The position numbers and the translations under genes are program-made. From NCBI RefSeq assembly GCF_020535545.1, contig NZ_CP084753.1, positions 434,001 to 498,000 on the forward strand: 64,000 nt of DNA. The letters are read 5' to 3'. Below the pieces are notes generated by a model, which made no database searches, was not told where the DNA came from, and was given only the letters and a program-made list of their open reading frames with translations. Positions 37,227 through 46,927 of this stretch are shown here, piece by piece. The DNA is from Roseateles sp. XES5 (GTDB taxonomy: Bacteria > Pseudomonadota > Alphaproteobacteria > Rhizobiales > Rhizobiaceae). Position 1 is the first letter of the stretch; every line of letters starts with the position of its first letter.

Positions 37227-38029
37227 CGCTGTCCGCAACAGGTCTCCACTGGTCGGCCGGCGGCACGGCCATTCTCTCGGACGTCTCGCTCGACGTGCGC
37301 CCCGGGGAATTTCTCGGCATCATCGGCCCCAACGGCTCCGGCAAGACCAGCCTGATGGCGCTGCTTGCGGGCATCCGCAAACCGCAATCCGGCGCGGTGA
37401 CGCTCGACGGCCGGCCCCTCACGACCCATGGCCGGCAGGCGATCGCCCGGCGCATCGCCTTTGTCGAGCAGCAGGCTGAAACCACCGAGCGCATCACCGC
37501 GCGTCAGGCCGTCGCGCTTGGCCGCACGCCCCATCTCGGCGCGCTGACGCCGTGGTCGCGGGCGGACGACGCCATCGTCGATCGCGCGCTGGAGGAGGTG
37601 GACATGGCGCATTTCGCCGGCCGGCTGTGGCACACGCTGTCCGGCGGCGAACGGCAGCGGCTGCACATCGCCCGGGCGCTTGCCCAGCAGGCGCCGATCC
37701 TGCTTCTGGACGAGCCCACCAATCACCTCGACATCGGCCACCAGATCGGCCTGCTCCAGCTCGTGCGCGAGCAGGAATTGACCGTCGTCGCCGCGCTGCA
37801 CGACCTCAACCACGCCGCCATGTTCTGCGACCGCATCGCGGTCATGCAGGCGGGCCGCATCGTTGCGCTCGGCACGCCCGCCAGGGTGCTGGAACCGCAA
37901 CGCCTGGCCGACGTCTTCGGCGTCACTGTCGATGTCGAGCGTGACAGCGCGGGCGGCTGCTTCATCCGCTATCGCCAGCCCGAGCCACGACCGCCGCGCT
38001 TGAAGCTCGTCGCCAGCGAGGGAAAGTGA
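37223..38029 (+). CDS. ABC transporter ATP-binding protein, BtuD/FecE type
   Basis: A 268-residue ATPase. Walker A is GPNGSGKTS (residues 35-43), the signature is LSGGERQR and Walker B is ILLLDEPTNHLD, the exact pattern of the FecE/BtuD class. GTG at 37223 overlaps the permease stop (GTGA). It ends in TGATG against the methyltransferase gene, so that gene is in the same operon. Confidence 0.92.
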   Translation: MTLSATGLHWSAGGTAILSDVSLDVRPGEFLGIIGPNGSGKTSLMALLAGIRKPQSGAVTLDGRPLTTHGRQAIARRIAFVEQQAETTERITARQAVALGRTPHLGALTPWSRADDAIVDRALEEVDMAHFAGRLWHTLSGGERQRLHIARALAQQAPILLLDEPTNHLDIGHQIGLLQLVREQELTVVAALHDLNHAAMFCDRIAVMQAGRIVALGTPARVLEPQRLADVFGVTVDVERDSAGGCFIRYRQPEPRPPRLKLVASEGK

Positions 38030-38811
38030 TGCACGGCGCGGGCTCCAACAGCCACCTCAAGGAAGACATCCGCGACTACTGGTCGGCCCGCTCGCAGACC
38101 TTCGACCTTGCCTTCGGCCACCGTATTCCCGAAGGACCGGAATTCGACGCCTGGGCGGCCGCAATCCGCGACTATCTCGGACCCGAACCGCGCCGCGTGC
38201 TGGAGCTTGCCTGCGGCACGGGCGAGGTGACGCGACTTCTCCTGTCGCTCGGTCACAGTGTCACGGCGCTTGATTTCTCCGAGGCCATGCTCGCCGCCGC
38301 GCGTCGAAAACATGCCGGGGCGCCCGGCTTGCGTTTCCTCCTCGCCGACGCGGAAAATCCGATGGAGCCGGAGGAAAGCTACGACGCCATCGTCTGCCGA
38401 CACCTCGTCTGGACGCTGACGACGCCGGCCGAGGCTTTTGCCCAGTGGTACCGCATTCTCAAGCCCGGCGGCACGCTGCTGTTCTTCGACGGCAACTGGG
38501 CCACACCTGCGCCCCTTGGCAAGCTCGCGGGCCGCGCTATTGCCTTGCTCGACCGTTTCATCGGCACCGACCCGCATTATGACGGCGCGATGAGCGACCG
38601 GCATGCCAGCATCATGGACCGATTGCCTTTCGGCGACGGGCTTACCGTCGAGCGCGTGTTGCCCCTGCTGGCGGCTGCCGGCTTCCGCGAAGTGTCGGTC
38701 GGATCGCACGCGCCCATCGCCAGGGCTCAGCGCCGGACGGCGGATCTGCGCAACACGCTGCGCACACTGCTCTATCGCCGTTTCATTCTGCGCTGCCGCA
38801 AGCCGGCCTGA
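38029..38811 (+). CDS. Class I SAM-dependent methyltransferase in the corrinoid transport operon
   Basis: A 260-residue Rossmann-fold methyltransferase (11-group). Motif I is VLELACGTGEVTRLLLSLG near residues 57-75, then a SAM acidic residue in TALDFSEAML, and the post-motif segment YDAIVCRHLVWTLTTPAEAF. The ATG at 38029 overlaps the ATPase stop by one base; GTG at 38026 is the alternative. No corrin-biosynthesis signature is seen. It may modify the imported ligand or, less likely, be a lipid or quinone-type methyltransferase. Function unknown. Confidence 0.85.
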   Translation: MHGAGSNSHLKEDIRDYWSARSQTFDLAFGHRIPEGPEFDAWAAAIRDYLGPEPRRVLELACGTGEVTRLLLSLGHSVTALDFSEAMLAAARRKHAGAPGLRFLLADAENPMEPEESYDAIVCRHLVWTLTTPAEAFAQWYRILKPGGTLLFFDGNWATPAPLGKLAGRAIALLDRFIGTDPHYDGAMSDRHASIMDRLPFGDGLTVERVLPLLAAAGFREVSVGSHAPIARAQRRTADLRNTLRTLLYRRFILRCRKPA

Positions 38812-38844
38812 CGGCGAAGTGGTGTTGCTCCGGTCGCAAATGCG

Positions 38845-39573
38845 TCAGGTCTCCGGCTCCACCGTCAGCCTGACGCGGTCGGCGGCAAAGCGGGAGCGGG
38901 AAAACTGCACCGGCGTTCCGGCAAGGTCCGTGTTCACCGCCGCCGCGACCAGAATGATCGCACCGGGCGACAGCTTGAGATGTCGCATGTCGTCGCCTTC
39001 GGCGTGAATGGCCGAGATTTCAGTCGATCGCCGCACATAATCGGGCACGCCGAGTTCCTGGAAGGATGCGGTGATGGACCGCGTCCGCTCGTAGACCGCC
39101 GCGATATCCGCGAAACGGTCGGCCGGAAAATAGTGCGTTGCGCGTGAGATCGGACGCTTGTCCGCACTGTTCAGGGTTTCGAGGCGCACGCAGATCGTGC
39201 CGATGGGCAGGCCCAGCGCCTCGGCCACGGCGGCAGGCGCAATCTCCGTCGCCGACGCCAGCAGCCTGCCTTCGAGATCGCGCGCCTGGTTGCCGAGCCC
39301 TTGCGAAAAGCGGGTGCGGCGGGAGATCGGAAAGCGCAGGCTGTCACGCCGCTCGATGCGCGTGCCGATGCCCTGGATGGGGCGCACGATCCCTTCTTCC
39401 GCCAGTGCCGCCATGGCGCTGCGCACCGTGTGCCGGTTCACGCCGAAGCGGCCCGCCAGCACCGTTTCCGGCGGCATCATGCCGGTCTCGTCGAAATCGC
39501 CATTGTTGATCGCCAGGCGCATGCGGTCCGCGATCTGCCGCCAGAGCGCCACGCCCGATTGCCGTTCCACCAT
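38845..39573 (-). CDS. phnF: PhnF, GntR/HutC-family regulator of phosphonate genes
   Basis: A 242-residue regulator. The N-terminal winged helix (ETVLAGRFGVNRHTVRSAMA, about residues 36-55) is followed by a UTRA ligand-binding domain (about 90-235). Length and motifs equal E. coli PhnF. I chose the ATG at 39573 (MVERQSGVALWRQ); an upstream GTG at 39612 would overlap the Pho box. It is divergent from phnG and probably binds palindromes in the gap. Phosphonate catabolism genes follow on the other strand. Confidence 0.9.
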   Translation of the reverse strand: MVERQSGVALWRQIADRMRLAINNGDFDETGMMPPETVLAGRFGVNRHTVRSAMAALAEEGIVRPIQGIGTRIERRDSLRFPISRRTRFSQGLGNQARDLEGRLLASATEIAPAAVAEALGLPIGTICVRLETLNSADKRPISRATHYFPADRFADIAAVYERTRSITASFQELGVPDYVRRSTEISAIHAEGDDMRHLKLSPGAIILVAAAVNTDLAGTPVQFSRSRFAADRVRLTVEPET

Positions 39574-39605
39574 TTTCGCCCCGCTCGGTCCTTTTCCATG
39601 CGCCG

Positions 39606-39623
39606 CTGTCACACCCTTGTCAT
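39606..39623. promoter_or_regulatory. Pho box between phnF and phnG
   Basis: CTGTCAC-ACCC-TTGTCAT (39606-39623), two 7-bp PhoB half-sites with 11-base spacing, one step from the consensus CTGTCAT. It lies between divergent phnF and phnG, so PhoB would activate the phn operon when phosphate is low. Confidence 0.78.
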
Positions 39624-39632
39624 TCCGGCCGC

Positions 39633-39675
39633 CTAAGACGAGACTTAGATGTTCGGTTGTCTAGATTAATAGACA
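39633..39675. promoter_or_regulatory. Candidate PhnF operators
   Basis: Two inverted repeats lie in the phnF-phnG gap. CTAAG and CTTAG (39633-39648) have a 6-base spacer. TGTCTA and TAGACA (39658-39675) have a 6-base spacer and lie just before phnG. HutC-type regulators usually bind this kind of site; binding by PhnF is inference. Confidence 0.55.
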
Positions 39676-39690
39676 TTTGGAGATGAGGCA

Positions 39691-40167
39691 ATGACATCAA
39701 CACAGAAATCCGCCGACACGACCGCGAAGGATGCGGCGGAGCGGCAGAAGGCGATGGGCCTGCTCGCGAAGGCGAGCCGTGCGGAGTTGCAGGCCGCTTT
39801 CGAAGCGCTGGAAAACAAGCCTGCGGCACAGCCGGTGCGCGGCCCGGAAACCGGGCTCGTCATGGTGCGCGGACGCATTGGGGGAGGCGGTGCGCCGTTC
39901 AACCTCGGCGAGGCAACCGTGACCCGCGCGAGCATCCGTCTTGAGGATGGCACGGTCGGCCACGGCCAGTCGCTTGGCACGGACGGCGCGAAGGCACGGC
40001 TTGCGGCGATCTTCGACGCGCTCTTCCAGCAGCCGGCCCGCAAGGCCGACGTGGACATGCTGCTTGAGACCATCGCGGCGCGCGTCGCCGAAGAGGATGC
40101 TGCAAAGGCGCGCCAGACGGCCGCCACCCGCGTCGACTTTTTCACCATGGTTCGCGGAGAGGATTGA
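39691..40167 (+). CDS. phnG: PhnG, C-P lyase complex subunit
   Basis: A 158-residue core subunit of the carbon-phosphorus lyase complex. PhnG, H, I and L together catalyse displacement of adenine of ATP by a phosphonate. Family marks are QKAMGLLAKASRAEL, LVMVRGRIGGGGAPFNLGEA and the C-terminal TRVDFFTMVRGED. It is the first structural gene behind the Pho box and candidate PhnF operators; GGAGATGAGG precedes the ATG. The stop is followed closely by phnH. Confidence 0.93.
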   Translation: MTSTQKSADTTAKDAAERQKAMGLLAKASRAELQAAFEALENKPAAQPVRGPETGLVMVRGRIGGGGAPFNLGEATVTRASIRLEDGTVGHGQSLGTDGAKARLAAIFDALFQQPARKADVDMLLETIAARVAEEDAAKARQTAATRVDFFTMVRGED

Positions 40168-40169
40168 TC

Positions 40170-40775
40170 ATGTCGAATACGCTCGCCTTTTCCGGCGGCT
40201 TCCAGGAACCGGTGTTCCAGGCTCAGGCCGTCTTTCGCACCCTGATGGACGGCATGGCACGGCCCGGCACGATCGGCGAGATCGCCGCCGTCGCCAATCC
40301 GCCCAAGCCTCTGGGCGCCACGGCCGGCGCCGTCGCGCTGACGCTCTGCGACCATGACACGTCCATCTGGCTCACCCCCGCGCTCGCCGCCTCGGCGCTG
40401 CCCGGCTGGCTCGCCTTCAACGCCGGCGCGACCATCGCGAGCGAGCGCCAGAACGCTCGCTTCGCCCTCGTGGAAAAGGGCGCGATGCTGCCGAACCTCT
40501 GCCTCTTCGCACAGGGCACGCAGGAATATCCGGATCGTTCGACCACGCTGGTCGTCGAGATCGAGGCTTTCGCGGGCGGCCGGCCGCTGACGCTGACGGG
40601 ACCCGGCATCCGCACGCAGGAAAAGATCGCTCCCGTCGGCCTGCCGGACATGTTCCCGCATTTCTGGTCGGAGAACCGGCAGAAGTTTCCGCGCGGCGTC
40701 GACCTTATCCTCGTTGCCGGCGCGAACGTGCTCTGCCTGCCCCGCACCACCATTGTTCGCGTGAAGGAGGCTTGA
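40170..40775 (+). CDS. phnH: PhnH, C-P lyase complex subunit
   Basis: A 201-residue core subunit of the C-P lyase complex, homologous in length to PhnH (about 194). Marks are FQEPVFQAQAVFRTLMDGMARPG and LTLTGPGIRTQEKI. I chose ATG 40170; a TTG reading to 40164 overlaps the phnG stop. It pairs with PhnG, PhnI and PhnJ in the (GHIJ)2 core. phnI follows after 4 bases. Confidence 0.93.
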   Translation: MSNTLAFSGGFQEPVFQAQAVFRTLMDGMARPGTIGEIAAVANPPKPLGATAGAVALTLCDHDTSIWLTPALAASALPGWLAFNAGATIASERQNARFALVEKGAMLPNLCLFAQGTQEYPDRSTTLVVEIEAFAGGRPLTLTGPGIRTQEKIAPVGLPDMFPHFWSENRQKFPRGVDLILVAGANVLCLPRTTIVRVKEA

Positions 40776-40779
40776 GACC

Positions 40780-41886
40780 ATGTATGTTGCCGTCAAGGGT
40801 GGTGAAGCCGCCATTTCCAACGCCCATCGTCTTCTCGCCGACCGCCGCCGCGGCGACCGTTCGCTGCCGGCTATCGGCATCGACCAGATCGTCGCCCAGC
40901 TCGGCCTCGCCGTCGACCGTGTGATGGCCGAAGCCTCGCTCTACGACCGGGCGCTTGCGGCGCTTGCCGTCCGGCAGGCGCGCGGCGACATGATCGAGGC
41001 GATCTTCATCCTGCGCGCCTATCGCACGACGCTGCCGCGCTTCGGCTATTCCAGACCCGTCGAGACGGGAGCGATGCTGGTCGAGCGCCGCGTGTCGGCG
41101 ACCTACAAGGACCTGCCGGGGGGCCAGCTCCTCGGCCCGACCTTCGATTATACCCACCGCCTGCTCGATCCGTCGCTGCTTTCCGACGAAACCGTGGATG
41201 CGCCGCTGGAACGCGACGACGCCGGCGAGCCGGTCATGCGCGTCTCCGACATCCTTGCCGGTGAAGGCCTCGTCGAGGACGACGGCAGCCTGCCAGAAGG
41301 CCATGTGCCCGGGGACATCACCCGTGAGCCGCTGGAATTCCCGCTGGCGCGCGACCTTCGTCTGCAGGCGCTCGCCCGTGGCGACGAGGGTTTCCTGCTG
41401 GCGCTGGGTTATTCCACCCAGCGCGGCTATGCCCGCACCCATCCCTTCGTCGGGGAAGTGCGCATCGGCGAGATCGAGGTGGAACTGGACATGCCGGAAC
41501 TCGGCTTCCCGGTCTCGCTCGGCCGCGTCCAGGTGACCGAGTGCCAGATGATCGCCCAGTTCAAGGGCTCGGCGAAGAACCCGCCGCAATTCACCCGCGG
41601 CTACGGCCTCGTCTTCGGCCAGAGCGAGCGCAAGGCCATGGCCATGTCGCTGGTCGACCGGGCGTTGCGCGCGGAGGAGTTCGGCGAGGATATCGTCGCC
41701 CCCGCGCAGGACGAGGAATTCGTCATTTCCCATTCCGACAACGTTCAGGCGACCGGCTTCGTCGAGCACCTGAAACTCCCGCACTACGTGGATTTCCAGG
41801 CCGAACTCGACCTCGTGCGCCGCATGCGGCGCGAATACGAGGCCGCACATGGTCAAAACACCGAACTTCCGGAGGCCGCAGAATGA
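40780..41886 (+). CDS. phnI: PhnI, C-P lyase nucleosidase subunit
   Basis: A 368-residue subunit, the largest of the C-P lyase core, normal length. PhnI is the nucleosidase; with G, H and L it joins the phosphonate to ribose triphosphate. Marks are the N-terminal MYVAVKGGEAAISNAHRLLA and a C-terminal HNxQATGFVEHLKLPHYVDF-like segment. The stop overlaps phnJ by 4 bases (ATGA). Confidence 0.95.
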   Translation: MYVAVKGGEAAISNAHRLLADRRRGDRSLPAIGIDQIVAQLGLAVDRVMAEASLYDRALAALAVRQARGDMIEAIFILRAYRTTLPRFGYSRPVETGAMLVERRVSATYKDLPGGQLLGPTFDYTHRLLDPSLLSDETVDAPLERDDAGEPVMRVSDILAGEGLVEDDGSLPEGHVPGDITREPLEFPLARDLRLQALARGDEGFLLALGYSTQRGYARTHPFVGEVRIGEIEVELDMPELGFPVSLGRVQVTECQMIAQFKGSAKNPPQFTRGYGLVFGQSERKAMAMSLVDRALRAEEFGEDIVAPAQDEEFVISHSDNVQATGFVEHLKLPHYVDFQAELDLVRRMRREYEAAHGQNTELPEAAE

Positions 41887-42767
41887 GCACGGCAGACCTG
41901 GCGACCTACAACTTCGCCTATCTCGACGAACAGACGAAACGCATGATCCGCCGCGCGATCCTGAAGGCCATCGCCATCCCCGGCTATCAGGTGCCCTTCG
42001 CCTCGCGCGAAATGCCCATGCCCTATGGCTGGGGCACGGGCGGCGTGCAGGTGACGGCGGCGATCCTCGGTCCTGAGGACGTGCTGAAGGTCATCGACCA
42101 GGGGGCGGACGATACGACCAACGCCGTCTCCATCCGCGCCTTCTTCCAGAAGGTCGCCCGCGTGGCGGTGACCACGAAGACGCGCGAGGCGACGATCATC
42201 CAGACGCGCCACCGCATTCCCGAGGAAAAGCTGACCGCCGGCCAGACGCTCGTCTACCAGGTGCCGATCCCCGAACCGCTGCGCTTCCTCGAACCGCGCG
42301 AGACCGAGACGCGCAAGATGCATGCGCTGGAAGAATACGGCCTCATGCACGTCAAGCTCTACGAGGACATCGCCCGCAACGGCCATATCGCCACCACCTA
42401 TGCCTATCCGGTGAAGGTGGAAGGCCGCTACGTCATGGATCCGTCGCCAACGCCGAAATTCGACAATCCGAAGATGCACATGTCGGACGCGCTCCAGCTC
42501 TTCGGCGCGGGCCGCGAGAAGCGCATCTATGCCGTGCCGCCCTATACCGACGTCGTCAGCCTCGATTTCGAGGACCATCCCTTCCAGATCCAGACCTTCG
42601 ACAAGCCCTGCGCGCTGTGCGGCGCGGAGGACGTCTATCTTGACGAGGTGGTGCTCGACGACAAGGGCGGGCGGATGTTCGTCTGCTCGGATACCGACCA
42701 TTGCGAAGACCGCTGCGCCAAGGGCCACCGCGGCCATCTCGCCTATAACAAGGAGGCTGCCGAATGA
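41883..42767 (+). CDS. phnJ: PhnJ, radical SAM C-P lyase
   Basis: A 294-residue iron-sulfur radical enzyme that cleaves the C-P bond of ribose 1-methylphosphonate 5-phosphate. Cys243, Cys246, Cys268 and Cys274 (CALCGAED and VCSDTDHCEDRC) correspond to the cluster ligands and the catalytic Cys of E. coli PhnJ at offset +2; Gly34 in IPGYQVPFASREMPMPYGWG is the glycyl-radical position. The ATG at 41883 overlaps phnI. All key residues are present, so the lyase looks functional. Confidence 0.96.
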   Translation: MSTADLATYNFAYLDEQTKRMIRRAILKAIAIPGYQVPFASREMPMPYGWGTGGVQVTAAILGPEDVLKVIDQGADDTTNAVSIRAFFQKVARVAVTTKTREATIIQTRHRIPEEKLTAGQTLVYQVPIPEPLRFLEPRETETRKMHALEEYGLMHVKLYEDIARNGHIATTYAYPVKVEGRYVMDPSPTPKFDNPKMHMSDALQLFGAGREKRIYAVPPYTDVVSLDFEDHPFQIQTFDKPCALCGAEDVYLDEVVLDDKGGRMFVCSDTDHCEDRCAKGHRGHLAYNKEAAE

Positions 42768-43540
42768 ACGATACGCCGCTTCTCAAAGTCCGCGACATCT
42801 CGAAATTCTACGGCGCGCGCATCGGCTGCCAGAATGTCTCCTTCGATCTCTGGCCGGGCGAGGTACTGGCCATCGTCGGAGAATCCGGTTCCGGCAAGAC
42901 GACGCTGCTCAACTGCCTTGCCACGCGACTGATGCCGACCTCCGGCGCGGTCGAATACCGCATGCGCGACGGCCAGATGCGCGATCTCTCCCGCATGAGC
43001 GAGGCGGAGCGCCGCTTCCTGATGCGCACGGACTGGGGCTTCGTGCACCAGAACCCGGCGGACGGCCTGCGCATGGCGGTCTCGGCCGGCGCCAATGTCG
43101 GCGAGCGGTTGATGGCCGTCGGCGAACGGCACTACGGCAATATCCGCGAGACGGCCGGCAACTGGCTGAGCCGCGTGGAGATCAGCGTTGACCGTATCGA
43201 CGACCAGCCGCGCGCCTTCTCCGGCGGCATGCGCCAGCGCCTGCAGATCGCCCGCAACCTCGTGACGTCGCCACGGCTGATCTTCATGGACGAACCGACG
43301 GGCGGCCTCGACGTCTCGGTGCAGGCCCGCCTGCTCGATCTGCTGCGCAGCCTCGTGCAGGACCTCGGCCTCTCGGCGATCATCGTCACGCACGATCTTG
43401 CCGTCGCGCGCCTCCTCTCGCACCGCATGATGGTGATGAAGGACGGTCTCGTCATCGAGCAGGGCCTGACGGACCGCGTGCTCGACGATCCGCGCGAAGC
43501 CTATACCCAGCTCCTCGTTTCCTCGATCCTCCAGGTGTAA
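42764..43540 (+). CDS. phnK: PhnK, ABC-type ATPase of the C-P lyase complex
   Basis: A 258-residue ABC-type ATPase that binds the core complex rather than a membrane permease. Walker A is GESGSGKTT (residues 39-47), the signature is FSGGMRQRLQIARN and Walker B is LIFMDEPTGGLD. ATGA overlap with phnJ. PhnK is needed for activity in E. coli. Confidence 0.94.
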   Translation: MNDTPLLKVRDISKFYGARIGCQNVSFDLWPGEVLAIVGESGSGKTTLLNCLATRLMPTSGAVEYRMRDGQMRDLSRMSEAERRFLMRTDWGFVHQNPADGLRMAVSAGANVGERLMAVGERHYGNIRETAGNWLSRVEISVDRIDDQPRAFSGGMRQRLQIARNLVTSPRLIFMDEPTGGLDVSVQARLLDLLRSLVQDLGLSAIIVTHDLAVARLLSHRMMVMKDGLVIEQGLTDRVLDDPREAYTQLLVSSILQV

Positions 43541-43542
43541 TC

Positions 43543-44250
43543 ATGGCGACCCCGCTCGTTGTTTCCGAAGTGGCGAAGAGCTTCACCATGCATCTTCGCG
43601 ACGGCATCCGCCTGCCGGTGGTGTCGAACGTCACCTTCTCGGTGAAATCAGGCGAATGCGTCGTGCTCGGCGGCCCGTCCGGCATCGGCAAGAGTTCGCT
43701 GCTCAAGATGGTCTACGGCAACTATGCCGTAGACGGCGGCCAGATCCTCGTCGACCACGAGGGCAGACTGGTCGATCTCGCCACCGCCAATCCGCGCACC
43801 ATCCTGTCGGTGCGCCGCGGCACGCTCGGCTATGTCAGCCAGTTCCTGCGCACCGTGCCGCGCGTCGCGGCCGTCGATGTCGTCGCCGAACCGCTGACGG
43901 CGCGCGGCGTCGATGCAGCGGAGGCGCGGGCGACGGCCGAAACCATGCTTGCCCGGCTCAACCTGCCGCGCGAACTCTGGCAGCTTCCGCCCGCCACCTT
44001 CTCCGGCGGCGAACAGCAGCGCGTGAACATCGCCCGTGGCTTCATCACCGATCACCGCATCCTCTTGCTCGACGAGCCGACCGCCTCTCTCGACGCGAAG
44101 AACCGCGCCGTCGTCGTCGGCATGATCGAGGAGAAGAAGGCGGCCGGCGTCGCGCTTCTCGGCATCTTCCATGACGAGGACGTGCGCGAGAAGGTCGCCG
44201 ACCGCATCGTCGACGTTTCCGCCTTCTCGCCGCGAAAGGCCGCGGCATGA
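43543..44250 (+). CDS. phnL: PhnL, ABC-type ATPase of the C-P lyase pathway
   Basis: A 235-residue ATPase with Walker A GGPSGIGKSS (residues 43-52), signature FSGGEQQRVNIARG and Walker B ILLLDEPTASLD. With PhnGHI it supports formation of the ribose triphosphate phosphonate. It starts 2 bases after phnK and overlaps the acetyltransferase-like gene by 4 bases. Confidence 0.94.
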   Translation: MATPLVVSEVAKSFTMHLRDGIRLPVVSNVTFSVKSGECVVLGGPSGIGKSSLLKMVYGNYAVDGGQILVDHEGRLVDLATANPRTILSVRRGTLGYVSQFLRTVPRVAAVDVVAEPLTARGVDAAEARATAETMLARLNLPRELWQLPPATFSGGEQQRVNIARGFITDHRILLLDEPTASLDAKNRAVVVGMIEEKKAAGVALLGIFHDEDVREKVADRIVDVSAFSPRKAAA

Positions 44251-44861
44251 CCCGGCTCTCGGAAACGCCGCTCATTCATCCGACGGCCGTCGTCTCCGAC
44301 ACGACGCTCGGCCGCTATACGGAGATCGACGAGAACTGCCGCGTCAGCGAGGCCGAGATCGGCGACTATTCCTACATCATGAACGGCGGCTCCGTCTGGT
44401 GTGCGACGATCGGCAAGTTCGCCAACATTGCCGCCTCGGTGCGCATCAACGCCACCAACCACCCGATGTGGCGCGCGACGCTGCACCACTTCACCTACCG
44501 CGCCAACGACTACTGGCCGGATGCCGATCCCGAGGCCGACTTCTTTTCCTGGCGGCGCGAGCATCGCGTCGTGATCGGCCATGACGTGTGGATCGGCCAC
44601 GGATCGACGATCCTGCCGGGTGTCACCATCGGCAACGGGGCTGTCATAGGCTCGGGCGCGGTCGTCACGAAGGACGTCGAACCCTACACGATCGTCGGCG
44701 GCGTCGCGGCGAAAGTCATCCGCGAACGTTTCCCGAAAAGCACTGCCGAGCGGATGGAAAAACTCGCCTGGTGGGACTGGGATCACGCCCGGTTGCGCAC
44801 CGCCCTCGACGACTTTCGCAAATTTGACGCAGAAGCGTTCCTCAGCCGTCACGGCGGCTGA
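44247..44861 (+). CDS. Phosphonate-operon hexapeptide-repeat acetyltransferase
   Basis: A 204-residue left-handed beta-helix acyltransferase. Hexapeptide repeats run from LIHPTAVV to [13 protein letters not shown], and then [20 protein letters not shown]; the His in [11 protein letters not shown] is the expected catalytic site. This DapH/LpxA-like family is a regular member of rhizobial phn operons, where it may acetylate aminoalkylphosphonates in place of PhnO. It overlaps phnL (ATGA). The acceptor is not proven. Confidence 0.9.
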   Translation: MTRLSETPLIHPTAVVSDTTLGRYTEIDENCRVSEAEIGDYSYIMNGGSVWCATIGKFANIAASVRINATNHPMWRATLHHFTYRANDYWPDADPEADFFSWRREHRVVIGHDVWIGHGSTILPGVTIGNGAVIGSGAVVTKDVEPYTIVGGVAAKVIRERFPKSTAERMEKLAWWDWDHARLRTALDDFRKFDAEAFLSRHGG

Positions 44862-44899
44862 GGACACCCGTCCGAATGCCGGATTTCCAAGGCTGTGGA

Positions 44900-44928
44900 C
44901 TGTTATTTTTCCGACATCGAACTGACAT
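44900..44928 (+). promoter_or_regulatory. Triple Pho box before phnC
   Basis: CTGTTAT-TTTT-CCGACAT-CGAA-CTGACAT (44900-44928) has three 7-bp PhoB half-sites at exact 11-base steps, all close to CTG(T/A)CAT. It lies 89 bases before phnC, so the importer genes have their own phosphate-controlled promoter separate from the phnG one. Confidence 0.8.
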
Positions 44929-44975
44929 CGCCCCTTCATCAACAGCGTTTAGAGCCAGTCCCGAAAACGACAATG

Positions 44976-45003
44976 CCCCCTGTTGCTGGCCCCCTGTTGC
45001 TGG
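44976..45003. repeat. Tandem 14-bp duplication before phnC
   Basis: CCCCCTGTTGCTGG occurs twice in direct succession (44976-44989 and 44990-45003), 13 bases before the phnC ATG and directly upstream of the AAGAGA ribosome site. It looks like a recent slip or duplication. Confidence 0.85.
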
Positions 45004-45016
45004 AAAGAGATCCGCC

Positions 45017-45860
<844 letters not shown>

Positions 45861-45866
<6 letters not shown>

Positions 45867-45926
45867 AGCAATTCCAGCAAAGCCGTGCAGCGTCTTTGCG
45901 TCCGCAATGCGGAACGAACTCTAGAG
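45861..45926. repeat. Degenerate rhizobial intergenic repeat between phnC and phnD
   Basis: A 66-bp stretch flanked by CTCTAGAG on both sides (45861-45868 and 45919-45926), with TAGAGCAATTCCAGCAAAG at the left and the small hairpin TCCGC-AAT-GCGGA inside. It resembles intergenic elements I recall from rhizobia and shares TAGAG/CTCTA ends with the RIME-like copies. Only one copy is in this window, so this is weakly supported. Confidence 0.45.
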
Positions 45927-46005
45927 CCCACCGGGATCGAATGGCCCGCGTGAAGGGTCAGAAACTTTCAAGGCCCGGCGAAGCCGGCCAAACAGGAGAG
46001 AGACC

Positions 46006-46911
46006 ATGCTGAAGAACATCCTTCTGGGCGCCGTCGCGCTCATCGCGCTTGCCGGCCACGTACAGGCCGAAGACCTCAAGGAATTCCGCGTCGGCATCAT
46101 CGGCGGCGAAAACGAAGCCGACCGCCTGCGCAACTACCAGTGCCTCGGCGACCAGCTGAAGGCCGAACTCGGCTTCGAAAAGGTCTCCTTCTTCCCGGCT
46201 GCCGACTATGACGGCGTGATCCAGGGCCTGCTCGGCGGCACGCTCGACTACGCCGAACTCGGCGCGTCCGGCTTCGCCAAGATCTACCTCGCCAATGCCA
46301 ATGCCGTAGAGCCGATCCTGACGACCGTCCAGACCGACGGCTCGACCGGCTACCACTCGATCATGGTCGCCCGCAAGGATTCCGGCATCACCAAGCTGGA
46401 AGACCTGAAGGGCAAGAAGCTCGGCTTCGCCGACCCGGATTCCACCTCCGGCTACCTCGTCCCGCTCGTCACGCTGCCGGAAGCCATCGGCGGCCCGGTC
46501 AAGGAATACTTCGCCGAGACCGGCTTCGGCGGCGGCCACGAAAACCTCGTCCTCGAAGTGCTGAAGGGCACCTTCGACGCCGGCACGACCTTCGGCTCGG
46601 GCGTTGGCGAGTGGAAGGACGGCTACACGTCCGGCAACCTGCACAAGATGGTCGAGAAGGGCATTCTCGACATGAACGACCTCGTCGAACTCTGGAAGTC
46701 GCCGCTGATCCCGAACGGCCCGATCGTCGTGCGCTCGTCGATGGAAGCCGACATGAAGGCGAAGTTCAAGCAGTTCATGCTCGACCTGCCGAAGAAGGAC
46801 GCCGCATGCTTTGCCGCCGTCATGGGCGGTGACTTCACCTCCTTCACGGAAGTCAATGTCGACTTCTACAAGCCGATCATCGACGCCCGCAAGGCGACCA
46901 TCGGCGGCTGA
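46006..46911 (+). CDS. phnD: PhnD, phosphonate-binding periplasmic protein
   Basis: A 301-residue receptor with a signal peptide ([19 protein letters not shown]) cut near VQA-ED at residue 22. The mature part contains the PhnD patterns [45 protein letters not shown] and [17 protein letters not shown], which bind the phosphonate group. The ATG follows CAGGAGAGAG. It lies after phnC and before a strong terminator, then phnE1. It gives specificity for alkyl phosphonates. Confidence 0.94.
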   Translation: MLKNILLGAVALIALAGHVQAEDLKEFRVGIIGGENEADRLRNYQCLGDQLKAELGFEKVSFFPAADYDGVIQGLLGGTLDYAELGASGFAKIYLANANAVEPILTTVQTDGSTGYHSIMVARKDSGITKLEDLKGKKLGFADPDSTSGYLVPLVTLPEAIGGPVKEYFAETGFGGGHENLVLEVLKGTFDAGTTFGSGVGEWKDGYTSGNLHKMVEKGILDMNDLVELWKSPLIPNGPIVVRSSMEADMKAKFKQFMLDLPKKDAACFAAVMGGDFTSFTEVNVDFYKPIIDARKATIGG

Positions 46912-46927
46912 TCGTCGCGATGCATCC

